Shown here one piece after another: positions 16,609-24,961 of a DNA stretch of 64,000 nt (position 1 is its first letter; the number at the start of each line of letters is the position of its first letter). This stretch comes from BOG-908 sp963692875 (GTDB taxonomy: Bacteria; Pseudomonadota; Alphaproteobacteria; Acetobacterales; Acetobacteraceae). The translations under genes were made by a program, and so were the position numbers. The notes under the pieces are model-generated. The model did not search any database and was not told the origin of the DNA. It saw nothing but the letters and a program-made list of their open reading frames with translations. Location of the stretch: NCBI GenBank assembly GCA_965198755.1, contig OZ240673.1:4464001-4528000 (forward strand), in the 5' to 3' direction.

Positions 16609-18419
16609 AGCAGCGGCCTGTCGCCGGCGCGCGGCGGGAACACGCGCAGCACTTCCTCGCGGCCCTGCAGGCGCACGTGCAGGCGGGTGAAGCTGTTGAT
16701 CGAGGCGTAGAGCCCGAGGAAGCGCTCCAGCACGGTGGCGAACAGGAACGCGCCGTTGCCCTCCAGCCGGCGCGCGTCCAGCTCCACCGTCACGTCCAGG
16801 CCGCGGCAGATCGCACCGTTGCCGGCCAGCCGCGCGGTGCCGCGCGCACAGGAGACCTGGCGTAGGCTCTCGATCGCCGAGCGGGTCTCCGGCACGTCGC
16901 GCAAATCGTGCAGGCGGAGGATCTCGCGCAGCGCGTCGGCACCCTGCTCGCCGTCGCTGAGCGAGAGGTGGTTCAGCGACAATTGCGAGGCCAGCCGCCA
17001 GCCGTTGCGGATGCCACCGGGCGGACGCAGCGTGGCCGTGGGCGGGGTGACGCAGCGCACGCCGGTCACCTCGGCGGCACCGTCCACCATGCTGACGTTG
17101 GGCCTTGTGCCGCCGTAGGGCAGCAGGCGCGGCAGGTCGCGATTCAGGCAGGTGGTCTCGATCGACAGGATGCCGTCGGTGGGGGAGGCCGGGTTCAGCT
17201 CGGTGTCGACCACCTGCAGCATGACGTCGGTGCTGTCGTCGCGCTCGCGCAGGCGGCGGCGCTGAGTGGACCAGAACAGCGTCTGGCGGGACGGGTCGGC
17301 GGCGTGATGGCTGGCGAAGTACGGCATCACCGGCCGCACGCCGCTGCCGGCCTGATTGACGCTGACGCGGTCGACGCTGAACACCTCGCGGGTGGCGTGG
17401 CGCCGGCTGTCCGGCACCACGTGGTACTCGGCGTGCTCGTGGGTCAGTGCGACCGGCTCGGCGCGCTGGGTGAACAGGTTCACGATCGGCGCGCAGCCGA
17501 GCAGGAAGTTGTCCGCGTTGATCTGGCGGTGCAGCCCCGGCGGCGCGCGGTCGAAGTAGAAGAACAGCTCCAGCCGGCGGCCGGCGGCCTGCAGCGTCTT
17601 GGCACTCAGCCCGGCGACGTCGACGAACATGAACTTCTGCGGGAAGCAGAAATACTCACCGAGCAGCCGGTAGGCGTCCAGCGAGCGCGGTGAGCTGGGC
17701 AGCAGCGCCTCGTCGGCCGCGAAGCCCACCGGGCAGACCGCGCCGGGGCCGAGCAGGACGGCGCGGGGGTCCTCAGGATGGTCGGCCAGGGCCACGCCGA
17801 GCAGGTTGTTGCACAGCAGCTCGTAGAGGCCCGACGCATGCTGCGGCAGGCCGTGCAGGAAGAAGCGCAGCTTCTCCACGCCGAGGTTGGTGAAGCTCTG
17901 TCCTGGCGAGAGGCACTCCAGCACCACGCGCAGCCGGCTCGCCGCCTGCCCGGACCACGGCGTCACCGGTGCCAGAAGCGGCCGCCCGCCCAGGTCGGCC
18001 GACGCCAGGCTGATCGGCCACAGCTCGACGGACTGGGTGGTGCGGTAGCGGCACGCCTCGCCGCCGATCGGCTCCATCTCCAGCGCGGTGTGGCGGGGGA
18101 TGCTGTAGGCGCCATCAAGGTCGGCCAGCGGCGAGAACCGCGCGATCGCCGCCGACGGGAACGGGGCCAGCATGTGCGGGTAGAGCGCGCCCAGCAGGCT
18201 ATCGGTCAGCTCAGGGTATTCGTCGTCCAGCTTCTGACGGATGCGCGCGGCGATCAGCGCGAAACCCTCGATCAGGCGGGCGACGTGCGGGTCGTCCACC
18301 GCGTCGGCCGACATGCGCAGCCGGCCGGCGATCTTGGGGTGCGCGTCGGCGAACTCGCCGGCGAACTGGCGCAAATAGGCCAGCTCCTGGTCGTACAGCG
18401 GCAGCAGCTGGTCAGGCAT
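16605..18419 (-). CDS. tssF: T6SS baseplate protein TssF
   Basis: 604 residues, normal length. The N-terminus LPLYDQELAYLRQFAGEFA, then HPKIAGRLRM and DPHVARLIEGFALIAARIRQ, is diagnostic for TssF/ImpG. The start overlaps the 3' end of tssE by 8 bases. The product is the main wedge component under the sheath. Confidence 0.95.
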   Translation of the reverse strand: MPDQLLPLYDQELAYLRQFAGEFADAHPKIAGRLRMSADAVDDPHVARLIEGFALIAARIRQKLDDEYPELTDSLLGALYPHMLAPFPSAAIARFSPLADLDGAYSIPRHTALEMEPIGGEACRYRTTQSVELWPISLASADLGGRPLLAPVTPWSGQAASRLRVVLECLSPGQSFTNLGVEKLRFFLHGLPQHASGLYELLCNNLLGVALADHPEDPRAVLLGPGAVCPVGFAADEALLPSSPRSLDAYRLLGEYFCFPQKFMFVDVAGLSAKTLQAAGRRLELFFYFDRAPPGLHRQINADNFLLGCAPIVNLFTQRAEPVALTHEHAEYHVVPDSRRHATREVFSVDRVSVNQAGSGVRPVMPYFASHHAADPSRQTLFWSTQRRRLRERDDSTDVMLQVVDTELNPASPTDGILSIETTCLNRDLPRLLPYGGTRPNVSMVDGAAEVTGVRCVTPPTATLRPPGGIRNGWRLASQLSLNHLSLSDGEQGADALREILRLHDLRDVPETRSAIESLRQVSCARGTARLAGNGAICRGLDVTVELDARRLEGNGAFLFATVLERFLGLYASINSFTRLHVRLQGREEVLRVFPPRAGDRPLL

Positions 18420-18951
18420 GACGCGCCTCTGCCACCGAGAAGCGCATCGTCGCCGGGTTGATCGAGCTGGCGAACAGGATCGGCAGCGCGTTGTCCTCCA
18501 GCACCACGGTGGCCTCGATGCGCAGCCGCAGCACGCGCTCGGCGGCGTGGCTGGGGTCCAGCACGCTGACGGCGAGGTTGCGGAAGCGCGGCTCGCTGTC
18601 GCGGATCGCCTCTTCCAGGCGGGCGGCGAACACCTGGCGCTGCTCGCGGGTGATCAGGTTGGCGCCGACGAAGTCGCCCACGCCGTAGGTCAGCAGCGAG
18701 CGGCGCAGGCGCGGCAGCCCCTTCGGCGGGGTGACCGCGCAGCGGCGGGTGTTGAGCACGCATTCCAGGTCGCGGCGCAGCGCCTCGAGCGCGTCGCGCA
18801 TCTGCGCCTGGCGGTGGCGCGGCGCGTCGGCGTCCTGGTCCGGCGCGCTGTCGAGCAGCCGGTCCAGCAGGGAGGGTGCCGAGAGCGGGGCGGAGACGCC
18901 GTCGCGCCCGTAGGCGTCGCCCTGGGCGGTTCCGGCGTGACGGACGATCAT
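18412..18951 (-). CDS. tssE: T6SS baseplate protein TssE (gp25-like)
   Basis: 179 residues. The gp25-like core has LLDRLLDS, LRRDLECVLNTRR, LLTYGVGDFVG, and ends with VVLEDNALPILFASSINP. The ATG overlaps the tagJ stop as ATGA. TssE starts sheath polymerisation on the baseplate, and TagJ-type proteins are reported to work near the TssB/TssE interface, which fits the adjacent gene. Confidence 0.94.
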   Translation of the reverse strand: MIVRHAGTAQGDAYGRDGVSAPLSAPSLLDRLLDSAPDQDADAPRHRQAQMRDALEALRRDLECVLNTRRCAVTPPKGLPRLRRSLLTYGVGDFVGANLITREQRQVFAARLEEAIRDSEPRFRNLAVSVLDPSHAAERVLRLRIEATVVLEDNALPILFASSINPATMRFSVAEARHA

Positions 18952-20030
18952 GCCGGCCCGTCCGGACCGGGCGTGTCGCCCCGCTCTCCACTGCCCGTCT
19001 GTCCGCCGTCCGTCCGTCCGCCGCCCCGCTGTCCGCCACCCGCCTGCTCACCAGACGTCTGCCCACCGGGCGCGCCATCCGGTCCCACCCCCTGAACGCC
19101 CGCAGCCGCGCTCTGCAGGCTTGCAGGCAGGCTGGACGGGGCGTTCGAGCCCTGGTGCGCCGGCGAGCCAGGCGCGGCGTCCGTCGCCGCGCCTGGGGCC
19201 GTGCCAGGAGACGCGTCGGAGGCGGTGAACGTCACTTCGGCCAGGTCGAGCAGGCTGCGCCCCTCGTCGCCCATCAGCCAGAGACGCTGGCCGATGCCGG
19301 CGGCGGCACCGCCCGGCAGGTCCCGCCAGTCGGTCTGCTGCGCCAGCCGGTGCACATCCTCGGCCCCACCTGCGGCCGCGGCGCCCAGGCCGGGGTATTG
19401 CGCCGGGACCACGATCTCGGCCACCCGGCCGTCGCGCAGCGCCATGCGCGCCTCGCGCCACAGCAGGTCGACCGGCCGGGTGGCCGGGGTGAAGCGCAGG
19501 CCGGCCACGGTCGCCGGGTCGATCCACATGTAGCCGCCATCCTGGGTGAGGATGTCGAGGAACCAGGCGCAGCGGTCGTCGGCGTCGCGCCAATCGTCGA
19601 ATGCCACGCCGTCGGCAACGCCGCCGATCTTCGGCCGCGCCGTCTCTGCCTGCTCCAGCAGGGACGCGGCGCGACTCGCGTCGCCCTCCCGCGTGGCCAC
19701 TGCCAGCTCGATCGCCAGGCGCTGCAACGGGGTCGGCGCCTCGGCCAGCGAGGGGACCGCACCCTCGGCGAACCAGGCCTCGCGCGCCACCGCAGCGCGG
19801 ATCAGGTGGCGCAGCCGGGCGATCGCCACCGGCCGGTCCACCGTCTGCTGGGCGACGACGGCGAGCTGGGACTCGGCGCGGTCAAACTCGCCCTGCAGGC
19901 ACAGCAGCTCGGCCAGCAGCGTGCGGGCGGCGTGGTCGGACGGCGCGCTGCGCACCCGCGCGGTGGCCTGCGCCACGGCGTCGCCCAGGCGGCCACCGGC
20001 AAGAAGGTCGGAGAGAGGGGTCGCGTCCAT
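18948..20030 (-). CDS. tagJ: T6SS accessory protein TagJ (ImpE family)
   Basis: 360 residues. The N-terminal half is TPR-like (LLAGGRLGDAVAQATARVR, LLAELLCLQGEFDRAESQL). The ImpE core has GGVADGVAFDDWRDADDR, YMWIDPATVAGLRF, and PVDLLWREARMALRDG. The last about 95 residues form a disordered Ser/Gly/Gln-rich tail (GGGQRGGGRTDGGQTG), not typical for the family. By family knowledge TagJ binds TssB and may help recruit ClpV. It starts 3 bases after the tssC-like stop. Confidence 0.9.
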   Translation of the reverse strand: MDATPLSDLLAGGRLGDAVAQATARVRSAPSDHAARTLLAELLCLQGEFDRAESQLAVVAQQTVDRPVAIARLRHLIRAAVAREAWFAEGAVPSLAEAPTPLQRLAIELAVATREGDASRAASLLEQAETARPKIGGVADGVAFDDWRDADDRCAWFLDILTQDGGYMWIDPATVAGLRFTPATRPVDLLWREARMALRDGRVAEIVVPAQYPGLGAAAAGGAEDVHRLAQQTDWRDLPGGAAAGIGQRLWLMGDEGRSLLDLAEVTFTASDASPGTAPGAATDAAPGSPAHQGSNAPSSLPASLQSAAAGVQGVGPDGAPGGQTSGEQAGGGQRGGGRTDGGQTGSGERGDTPGPDGPA

Positions 20031-20032
20031 TG

Positions 20033-21364
20033 CTATCGGCCCGCCATGGCGATCTCGGTCACCAGCCGGAAGCTGGTGGCGATGCTGTCGAGCTGGAAAT
20101 GCGGCTGCAGCCGGATGGTGCAGCCCAGCGCGCCGGGCCGGCCGCTGATCTCGTTCACCTCGACGCCGGCGTCGCGCAAGGGGTAGCGCGCTCGCATCTC
20201 GTCGGTGGCCCCGTCCGAACCCAGGCAGTAGCCGGCCAGCCAGGCGTTCAGCTGCCGCTGCACGTCGCCGGCGCCGGCGAAGCTGCCCACCCGGTCGCGC
20301 ATCATCATCAGCAGGAAGTGGGCGAAGCGGGAGACGCAGAGCATGTACTGCAGCATCGAGGAGATCCGCGCGTTCCACGTCGCCTCCACCCGGTCGAAGG
20401 ACGGCGGCGCGTGCAGCGAGGCGTTGCTGTTGAACAGCAGCGCGGTGGAGTACGGGGCGGCGGTGACCGGCACCAGGCCGAGGTCGCTCAGCGTCTGCTC
20501 CTGCACGCCGGTCATCCGCACCTCCAGCGGCGGCTGGGCGGCGATGCCGTGCGCGTCGGTGTCGAACACGTAAGGTGCGAGGTCCGGCACCAGGCCGCCG
20601 GCGATGCGGTCCTGCGGCACGCCGCGCAGATCGGCGAACCAGCCGCTCTCCTCGAAGCGGCGGATCACCGCCACGCCGAACACGAAGGCCGGGTTGCCCC
20701 ACAGCAGGCCCTCGCCGTCGGGGCCGGCATCCTCGGCGTAGCGGAAGCCGTCGATGCGCGAGCGGCTGTCCGGATCCCACGTCGAACGCAGCAGCACCCG
20801 TGGCGCCACCAGGCCGAGGAAGCGCGTGTCCTCCTGCGTGCGCAGGGCGCGCCAGCGGGCGTGCGACAGCCCGTCCAGCGCGGTGCCGAGGTCGAAACCG
20901 GCGCCGATCTCGCCGAAGCGGTCCAGGCCCAGCAGCAGCGGCGAGGCGGCCATCACCATCGGGCAGAAGGCGGCCGCGGCGATGGCGGCCAGGCCCCGCA
21001 GGGTGGCCACGTCGTCGGTGCCACGCGCGCGGGACGGGCCGATGCGGTGGCAGACGGTGTAGTCGGCCACGATCATGCCGAACGGCTGGCCGCCAGGGGT
21101 GCCCACCTCGTCGCTGTAGATCAGGCGGAAGAGGTGACTCTGGTCGAACTCGACGGCCTGGTCGATGTCGCGGCAGACCTCCTGCCAGCTGGCGTCGAGC
21201 ACCCGCAGGCGTACCTGGCGGCCATGGGCGGCGGTGCGGGCGAGCAGGGCCAGGCCGCGCCAGGCGGCTTCTAACGCCTGGAACTGGGGGGCGTGGATGA
21301 TCGCATCGACCTGGCGGGAAATCGCTGCGTCGATCAGTGCGATGACCCTGTCGATATCAGGCAT
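20033..21364 (-). CDS. Second TssC-like sheath-family protein (shorter paralogue)
   Basis: 443 residues and clearly homologous to the TssC encoded just upstream: QVDAIIHAPQFQALEAAWRG, EFDQSHLFRLIYSDEVGTPG, and FAHFLLMMMRDRVGSF align with the matching TssC blocks. It lacks the first about 50 residues of TssC, the part that in TssC helps bind TssB. Agrobacterium-type clusters carry a similar pair (TssC41/TssC40), where only one copy builds the sheath. The ATG at 21364 sits at the repeat junction GCTTGATG. Role unknown: sheath cap, minor sheath component or baseplate adaptor are possible. Confidence 0.9.
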   Translation of the reverse strand: MPDIDRVIALIDAAISRQVDAIIHAPQFQALEAAWRGLALLARTAAHGRQVRLRVLDASWQEVCRDIDQAVEFDQSHLFRLIYSDEVGTPGGQPFGMIVADYTVCHRIGPSRARGTDDVATLRGLAAIAAAAFCPMVMAASPLLLGLDRFGEIGAGFDLGTALDGLSHARWRALRTQEDTRFLGLVAPRVLLRSTWDPDSRSRIDGFRYAEDAGPDGEGLLWGNPAFVFGVAVIRRFEESGWFADLRGVPQDRIAGGLVPDLAPYVFDTDAHGIAAQPPLEVRMTGVQEQTLSDLGLVPVTAAPYSTALLFNSNASLHAPPSFDRVEATWNARISSMLQYMLCVSRFAHFLLMMMRDRVGSFAGAGDVQRQLNAWLAGYCLGSDGATDEMRARYPLRDAGVEVNEISGRPGALGCTIRLQPHFQLDSIATSFRLVTEIAMAGR

Positions 21365-21494
21365 CAAGCGCTTCTTTTTTTAAAAAAAAAGAAGCAAAAA
21401 AACTTTGACTCCGCTGTCGCGCGCTCACCGGCTAACGCGCGACAGCGGACCAAAAGTTTTTTGGTTCTTTTTTTCAAAAAAGAACTGCTTGCTT
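21365..21494. repeat. AT-rich double-hairpin repeat between the two tssC genes
   Basis: GCTTC-type arm (GCTTCTTTTTTTAAAAAAAAA) touches the start codon of the tssC-like gene. A GTTC-type arm lies at the tssC end. The core is CCGCTGTCGCGCGC with its complement GCGCGACAGCGG. Confidence 0.9.
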
Positions 21495-21501
21495 GCGTCA
21501 C

Positions 21502-22995
21502 TTAGTTAGCCTTCGGTATCCGCGCCACCAACCGCATCGACGTCGTAAGCTCCTCGAGTTGCAGCCACGGCCGCAGCCAGGCCACCGCGTTATACGACCC
21601 CGGCCGCCCTGGCACCTCTCTTACCGTAACCTTCGCCTCGCGCAACGGATATTGCAGCTTCATCGCCGTGCCCGGGCTCTGGTTGGAGTTGGCGTAGTTC
21701 TGGATCCAGCGGTTCAGCCAGGATTCGCAGTCGCTGGCTTCCATGAACGAGCCGATCTTGTCGCGGCCGATCACCTTGAGGTAGTGCGCGAACCGCGAGG
21801 TCGCCATCAGGTAGGGCAGGCGGGCGGAGATCGCCGCGTTGTCGCTGGCTTCCGCGCGGTCGTATTTCTTCGGCTTGTGCGTGGTCTGGGCGCCGAAGAA
21901 CACCGCGTAGTCGGTGTTCTTATAATGGCACAGCGGCAGGAAACCGAGCTTGCCGAGCTCGTTGTCGCGCCGGTCGGTGATGCCCACCTCGGTCGGACAT
22001 TTGAGGTCGGCGTCGCCGTCGTCGCTGCTGAACACGTGCATCGGCAGGGCTTCCACCTTGCCGCCGTTCTCCGCGCCGCGGATGGCGGTGCACCAGCCGT
22101 TCTTGGCAAACGCGTCGGTCAGCCGCGCGCCCATCACGTAGGCGGCGTTCATCCAGCAATACTGGTCGTGCGGCAGGGCTTCGACGGCACCGTTGGCGCC
22201 GACGCGGCCTTCTTCGTAGTTGAACTCGTCGATCGGTTTGGTTTCGTGGCCGTAAGGCAGGCGGGCCAGCACGCGCGGCATCACCAGCGTCACGAAGCGC
22301 GAGTCCTCGCTCTCGCGGAAGCTGCGCCAGTTGGCGTACTCCATGGTCTCGAAGATCTTCTCCAAGTCGCGCGGCTTGGAAAGGTCGGCGAAGTTGCCAA
22401 AACCGAACATCGTCGGGCTGACCGCTGAGACGAACGGGCAGAAGCCGGCGGCAGACACGGTCGCCATGCCGCGCAGCAGGTCGATGTCGTCCTGGTTGCG
22501 GCCGAACTCGTAATCGCCGATCAGCGCGCCGTAGGGCTCGCCGCCGGGGGTGCCGAACTCGTTCTCGTAGACCGTCTTAAAGATCAGGCTCTGGTCGAAC
22601 TCGGTGGCGCGCGCCAGGTCGCGGCTCAGCTCCTTCTTGCTGACGTTGAGCACGCGTATTTTCAGGTTCGCACTGGTCTCGCTGTTGCTGACCAGGTGCT
22701 TCAGCCCGCGCCAGCTGCCCTCCAGCTTGACGAACTCAGGGCTGTGCATGACGGCGGCGAGCTGGCGCGACATTTTGGCGTCCAGCAGCTCGATCGCCTT
22801 GTTGATGGTGACCGCAAGGTTGCGGCTGTAGGTGACCGTGCCCGCCAGCGCCTCCTCGGTGAGCGTGCGCAGCAGCACCTCGGCGCGGTCGGGCTCGGTC
22901 TGCTTGGTGGCGGTGATCACCTGGTCCAGCAGGGAGGGCTCCGCGTGGGAGAGCCCTGCGGCGCCGGTGCGTTCGGTCTCGCGTGCGCCGCTCAT
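21502..22995 (-). CDS. tssC: T6SS contractile sheath large subunit TssC
   Basis: 497 residues, normal for TssC/VipB. Hallmarks are LLDAKMSRQLAAVMHSPEF, LEGSWRGLKHLV, EFDQSLIFKTVYENEFGTPG, FAHYLKVIGRDKIGSF and the C-terminal RPWLQLEELTTSMRLVARIP. It polymerises with TssB into the contractile sheath that drives Hcp/VgrG, and is later disassembled by ClpV. ATG 22995 overlaps the tssB stop as ATGA. Confidence 0.97.
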   Translation of the reverse strand: MSGARETERTGAAGLSHAEPSLLDQVITATKQTEPDRAEVLLRTLTEEALAGTVTYSRNLAVTINKAIELLDAKMSRQLAAVMHSPEFVKLEGSWRGLKHLVSNSETSANLKIRVLNVSKKELSRDLARATEFDQSLIFKTVYENEFGTPGGEPYGALIGDYEFGRNQDDIDLLRGMATVSAAGFCPFVSAVSPTMFGFGNFADLSKPRDLEKIFETMEYANWRSFRESEDSRFVTLVMPRVLARLPYGHETKPIDEFNYEEGRVGANGAVEALPHDQYCWMNAAYVMGARLTDAFAKNGWCTAIRGAENGGKVEALPMHVFSSDDGDADLKCPTEVGITDRRDNELGKLGFLPLCHYKNTDYAVFFGAQTTHKPKKYDRAEASDNAAISARLPYLMATSRFAHYLKVIGRDKIGSFMEASDCESWLNRWIQNYANSNQSPGTAMKLQYPLREAKVTVREVPGRPGSYNAVAWLRPWLQLEELTTSMRLVARIPKAN

Positions 22996-23513
22996 GGCGT
23001 CTCTCCTGCGGCGGGCGTGCCACGGCCGGCGAACTCGCCTGCCAGCCGCTTGATGTCGTCATCGCTTTGTAGGATGCGATCGAGCAACGATTCAAGCTCT
23101 TCCGAGCGGTCTGCCTTGGCGAGCAGGTCGCGCAGCTGGTTGCGCTTCTCCAGCAGGTTGCGCAGCGCCGGTATCTGGTCGGCGACCCGGCCGGGCTCGA
23201 AATCGTCCATGCTGCGGAAGCGCAGATCCACCGGCATCTCGCTGCCATCGTCCTTCAACGTGTTCTCGGCGCGGAACTTCAGCCCCGGCGTCATCCGCGC
23301 CATCACGTCGTCGAAATTGTCGCGGTCGATCTGGACGAACTTGCGGTCCTTCAGCGGCTTGAGCGGCTCGGTCGGCTGGCCGGAGAAGTCGCCCAGCACC
23401 CCGAGCACGAAAGGCAGCTCCTTTTCCACCTGCGCACCCTCGGTCTCCACCTCGTATTTGATGTGGACCCGCGGGCGGCGGACGCGCTCGAGCTTGTCGT
23501 TGATGCTTGCCAT
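22992..23513 (-). CDS. tssB: T6SS contractile sheath small subunit TssB
   Basis: 173 residues. Motifs include RPRVHIKYEVETEGA, KELPFVLGVLGDFSG, FVQIDRDNFDDVMARM and MDDFEPGRVADQIPAL. GAGAGGGG lies 6-8 bases before ATG 23513. It pairs with TssC. A 134-base gap without recognisable features separates it from tssA. Confidence 0.97.
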   Translation of the reverse strand: MASINDKLERVRRPRVHIKYEVETEGAQVEKELPFVLGVLGDFSGQPTEPLKPLKDRKFVQIDRDNFDDVMARMTPGLKFRAENTLKDDGSEMPVDLRFRSMDDFEPGRVADQIPALRNLLEKRNQLRDLLAKADRSEELESLLDRILQSDDDIKRLAGEFAGRGTPAAGETP

Positions 23514-23647
23514 AGAAACCCCTCTCCGATTGTCTGCGCCCGCGGCGCGGCGCCGCAGGCTCCGGTCATCTCGTTTCGGTCGCAGCTGAAGCGGTCATCT
23601 CCGCTGATCCGCTCGCATTCATGGCCCCCCGACCGCTCGCGTGCACC

Positions 23648-24733
23648 TTATTTCTCCGGCACGTCCGGCCCGATCCCCGAAAGGTTCAGGTAGGACCGCC
23701 GTACCGTCTCGTCGGGGATCAGCTCTGCAAGCAGCTCCGCGAGCGGAAGGCGCGCACGTCGTATCAATGTCAAAAGCGTGTAGGCGGTGGGAGAGTTCGG
23801 TTCGTGCTCGCGAAAAAATGCGGCGATGCGGGCGAGCTCGCGCAGCGCGTCCTCGCGCGTCTCCAGCCTGGCCGGCCCGGCCTGCGCGGCGGGTGCGGCC
23901 GGCGCGCCGGCAACCGTGGCCGCCTCCGCCTCCGCCGGCTCGGCGTTCGCCGCAGCCGCATCGGCCGGTTCAGCCGCGAGCGCGGCGGCGTCCAGCCCTG
24001 ACACCTCGCGCAAAGCGTCCTGCGCCTCCAGCAACGTGTTGCGGATGGTGGACGACGGCGGCGTCTCCTCACCGCACAGCGAGTCGAGCCGGGCGGTGAG
24101 CGCCGCGAAGCTGGCCAGGGCGGCTGCGATGTCGCGGTGGATGGCGACGAAGGTGGCGCGGTCCGTAGCGGTGACGCAGCCGGCAAGCTGCACCGCTTCG
24201 GGGCTGGTGGGCCCCCGCCGGCGCAGCACCATGTAGTGCCACAGCCCGGCCGGCCCTGCGCCAGCGGGCGCGGTGATCGGGGCCAGCCGGATCGGCTGGA
24301 TCAGCGCGCCGTCCGCGCCCAGACCGTTCAGCCCGGCGACGGGTGCGACCTTGGCGCCGACATCCTCGTCGTCCACCGAGTGCAGGTCGGTCCAGAAACG
24401 CTCCACCAGCCCGTCGAGCACGGCCATCGCGTCGCGCAGCCCGGCGAAGCCGTGCAACCGGATCGCCGCCTCGGCGAGCCAGCACGCGACCTCGAGGTCC
24501 TTGCTTTGCTCGGCCAGCAGCGACTGCCCCTGCTCGAAGATCAGCCGCCATTCCGGCGCCATCGAACCGCGTTCGGGGTCCGCGTCGGCCGCGCGTTCGG
24601 CCACCCGCGCGGCCGAGCGCGCGTCCTTCAGCCGGTAGTACGGGTTCGGCGTGCTGTCGCTCTGGCGCAGGTTGACGCCGGCCGGGTGCTCGCCGGGCAG
24701 CGCGGCCAGCAACGTGTCGACATCGAAAACCAT
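23648..24733 (-). CDS. tssA: T6SS cap/baseplate protein TssA (ImpA family)
   Basis: 361 residues from ATG 24733 (MVFDVDTLLAALPGEHPAG), which carries the conserved ImpA N-terminal PG-PAG motif. An in-frame GTG at 24787 would add 18 residues without family support. The ImpA_N domain includes NPYYRLKDARSAAR, WRLIFEQGQSLLAEQSKDLE and GFAGLRDAM. The C-terminal region is Ala/Pro-rich, then ends with SPTAYTLLTLIRRARLPL, AELIPDETVRRSYLNLSGI, typical for the VasJ-like short class. First gene of the minus-strand operon; the promoter should lie between it and clpV. Confidence 0.92.
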   Translation of the reverse strand: MVFDVDTLLAALPGEHPAGVNLRQSDSTPNPYYRLKDARSAARVAERAADADPERGSMAPEWRLIFEQGQSLLAEQSKDLEVACWLAEAAIRLHGFAGLRDAMAVLDGLVERFWTDLHSVDDEDVGAKVAPVAGLNGLGADGALIQPIRLAPITAPAGAGPAGLWHYMVLRRRGPTSPEAVQLAGCVTATDRATFVAIHRDIAAALASFAALTARLDSLCGEETPPSSTIRNTLLEAQDALREVSGLDAAALAAEPADAAAANAEPAEAEAATVAGAPAAPAAQAGPARLETREDALRELARIAAFFREHEPNSPTAYTLLTLIRRARLPLAELLAELIPDETVRRSYLNLSGIGPDVPEK

Positions 24734-24961
24734 GGGCCCCGCTGCGCTGTCATCATCGGAGCGGTGAGCCGGTCCGCCGTAGCCCACGCAGGTTCGCTGA
24801 GTTCGGTCCGCATGACAACGGTGTGCGTTGGTTGTGCTTGCAGTCTCACGGAGACGTGAATACGTTACCGTAATGTTGTGCTTTGCCTGCTTCGCCGGAC
24901 ACGGTTAGACAGGTCCGGCACGCGAGCGGCTGTTCGCGTGCCGCACCACCGGGGGGCTTTG
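24734..24961. promoter_or_regulatory. Divergent intergenic region between tssA and clpV operons
   Basis: About 228 bases separate two divergently read operons, so both promoters should lie here. The only clear structure is a short perfect inverted repeat CACG-GAGA-CGTG at 24847-24858, followed by the AT-richer stretch AATACGTTACCGTAAT. No convincing -35/-10 pair or sigma-54 (GG-N10-GC) site was found by eye. A regulator or RNA hairpin role for the inverted repeat is possible but unproven. Confidence 0.45.

Noticed and set aside
24788..24961. Sigma-54 promoter upstream of clpV (TTGGTTGTGCTTGC)
   Set aside because: GG and GC are 8 bases apart rather than 10, and no sigma-54 activator gene is in the window.
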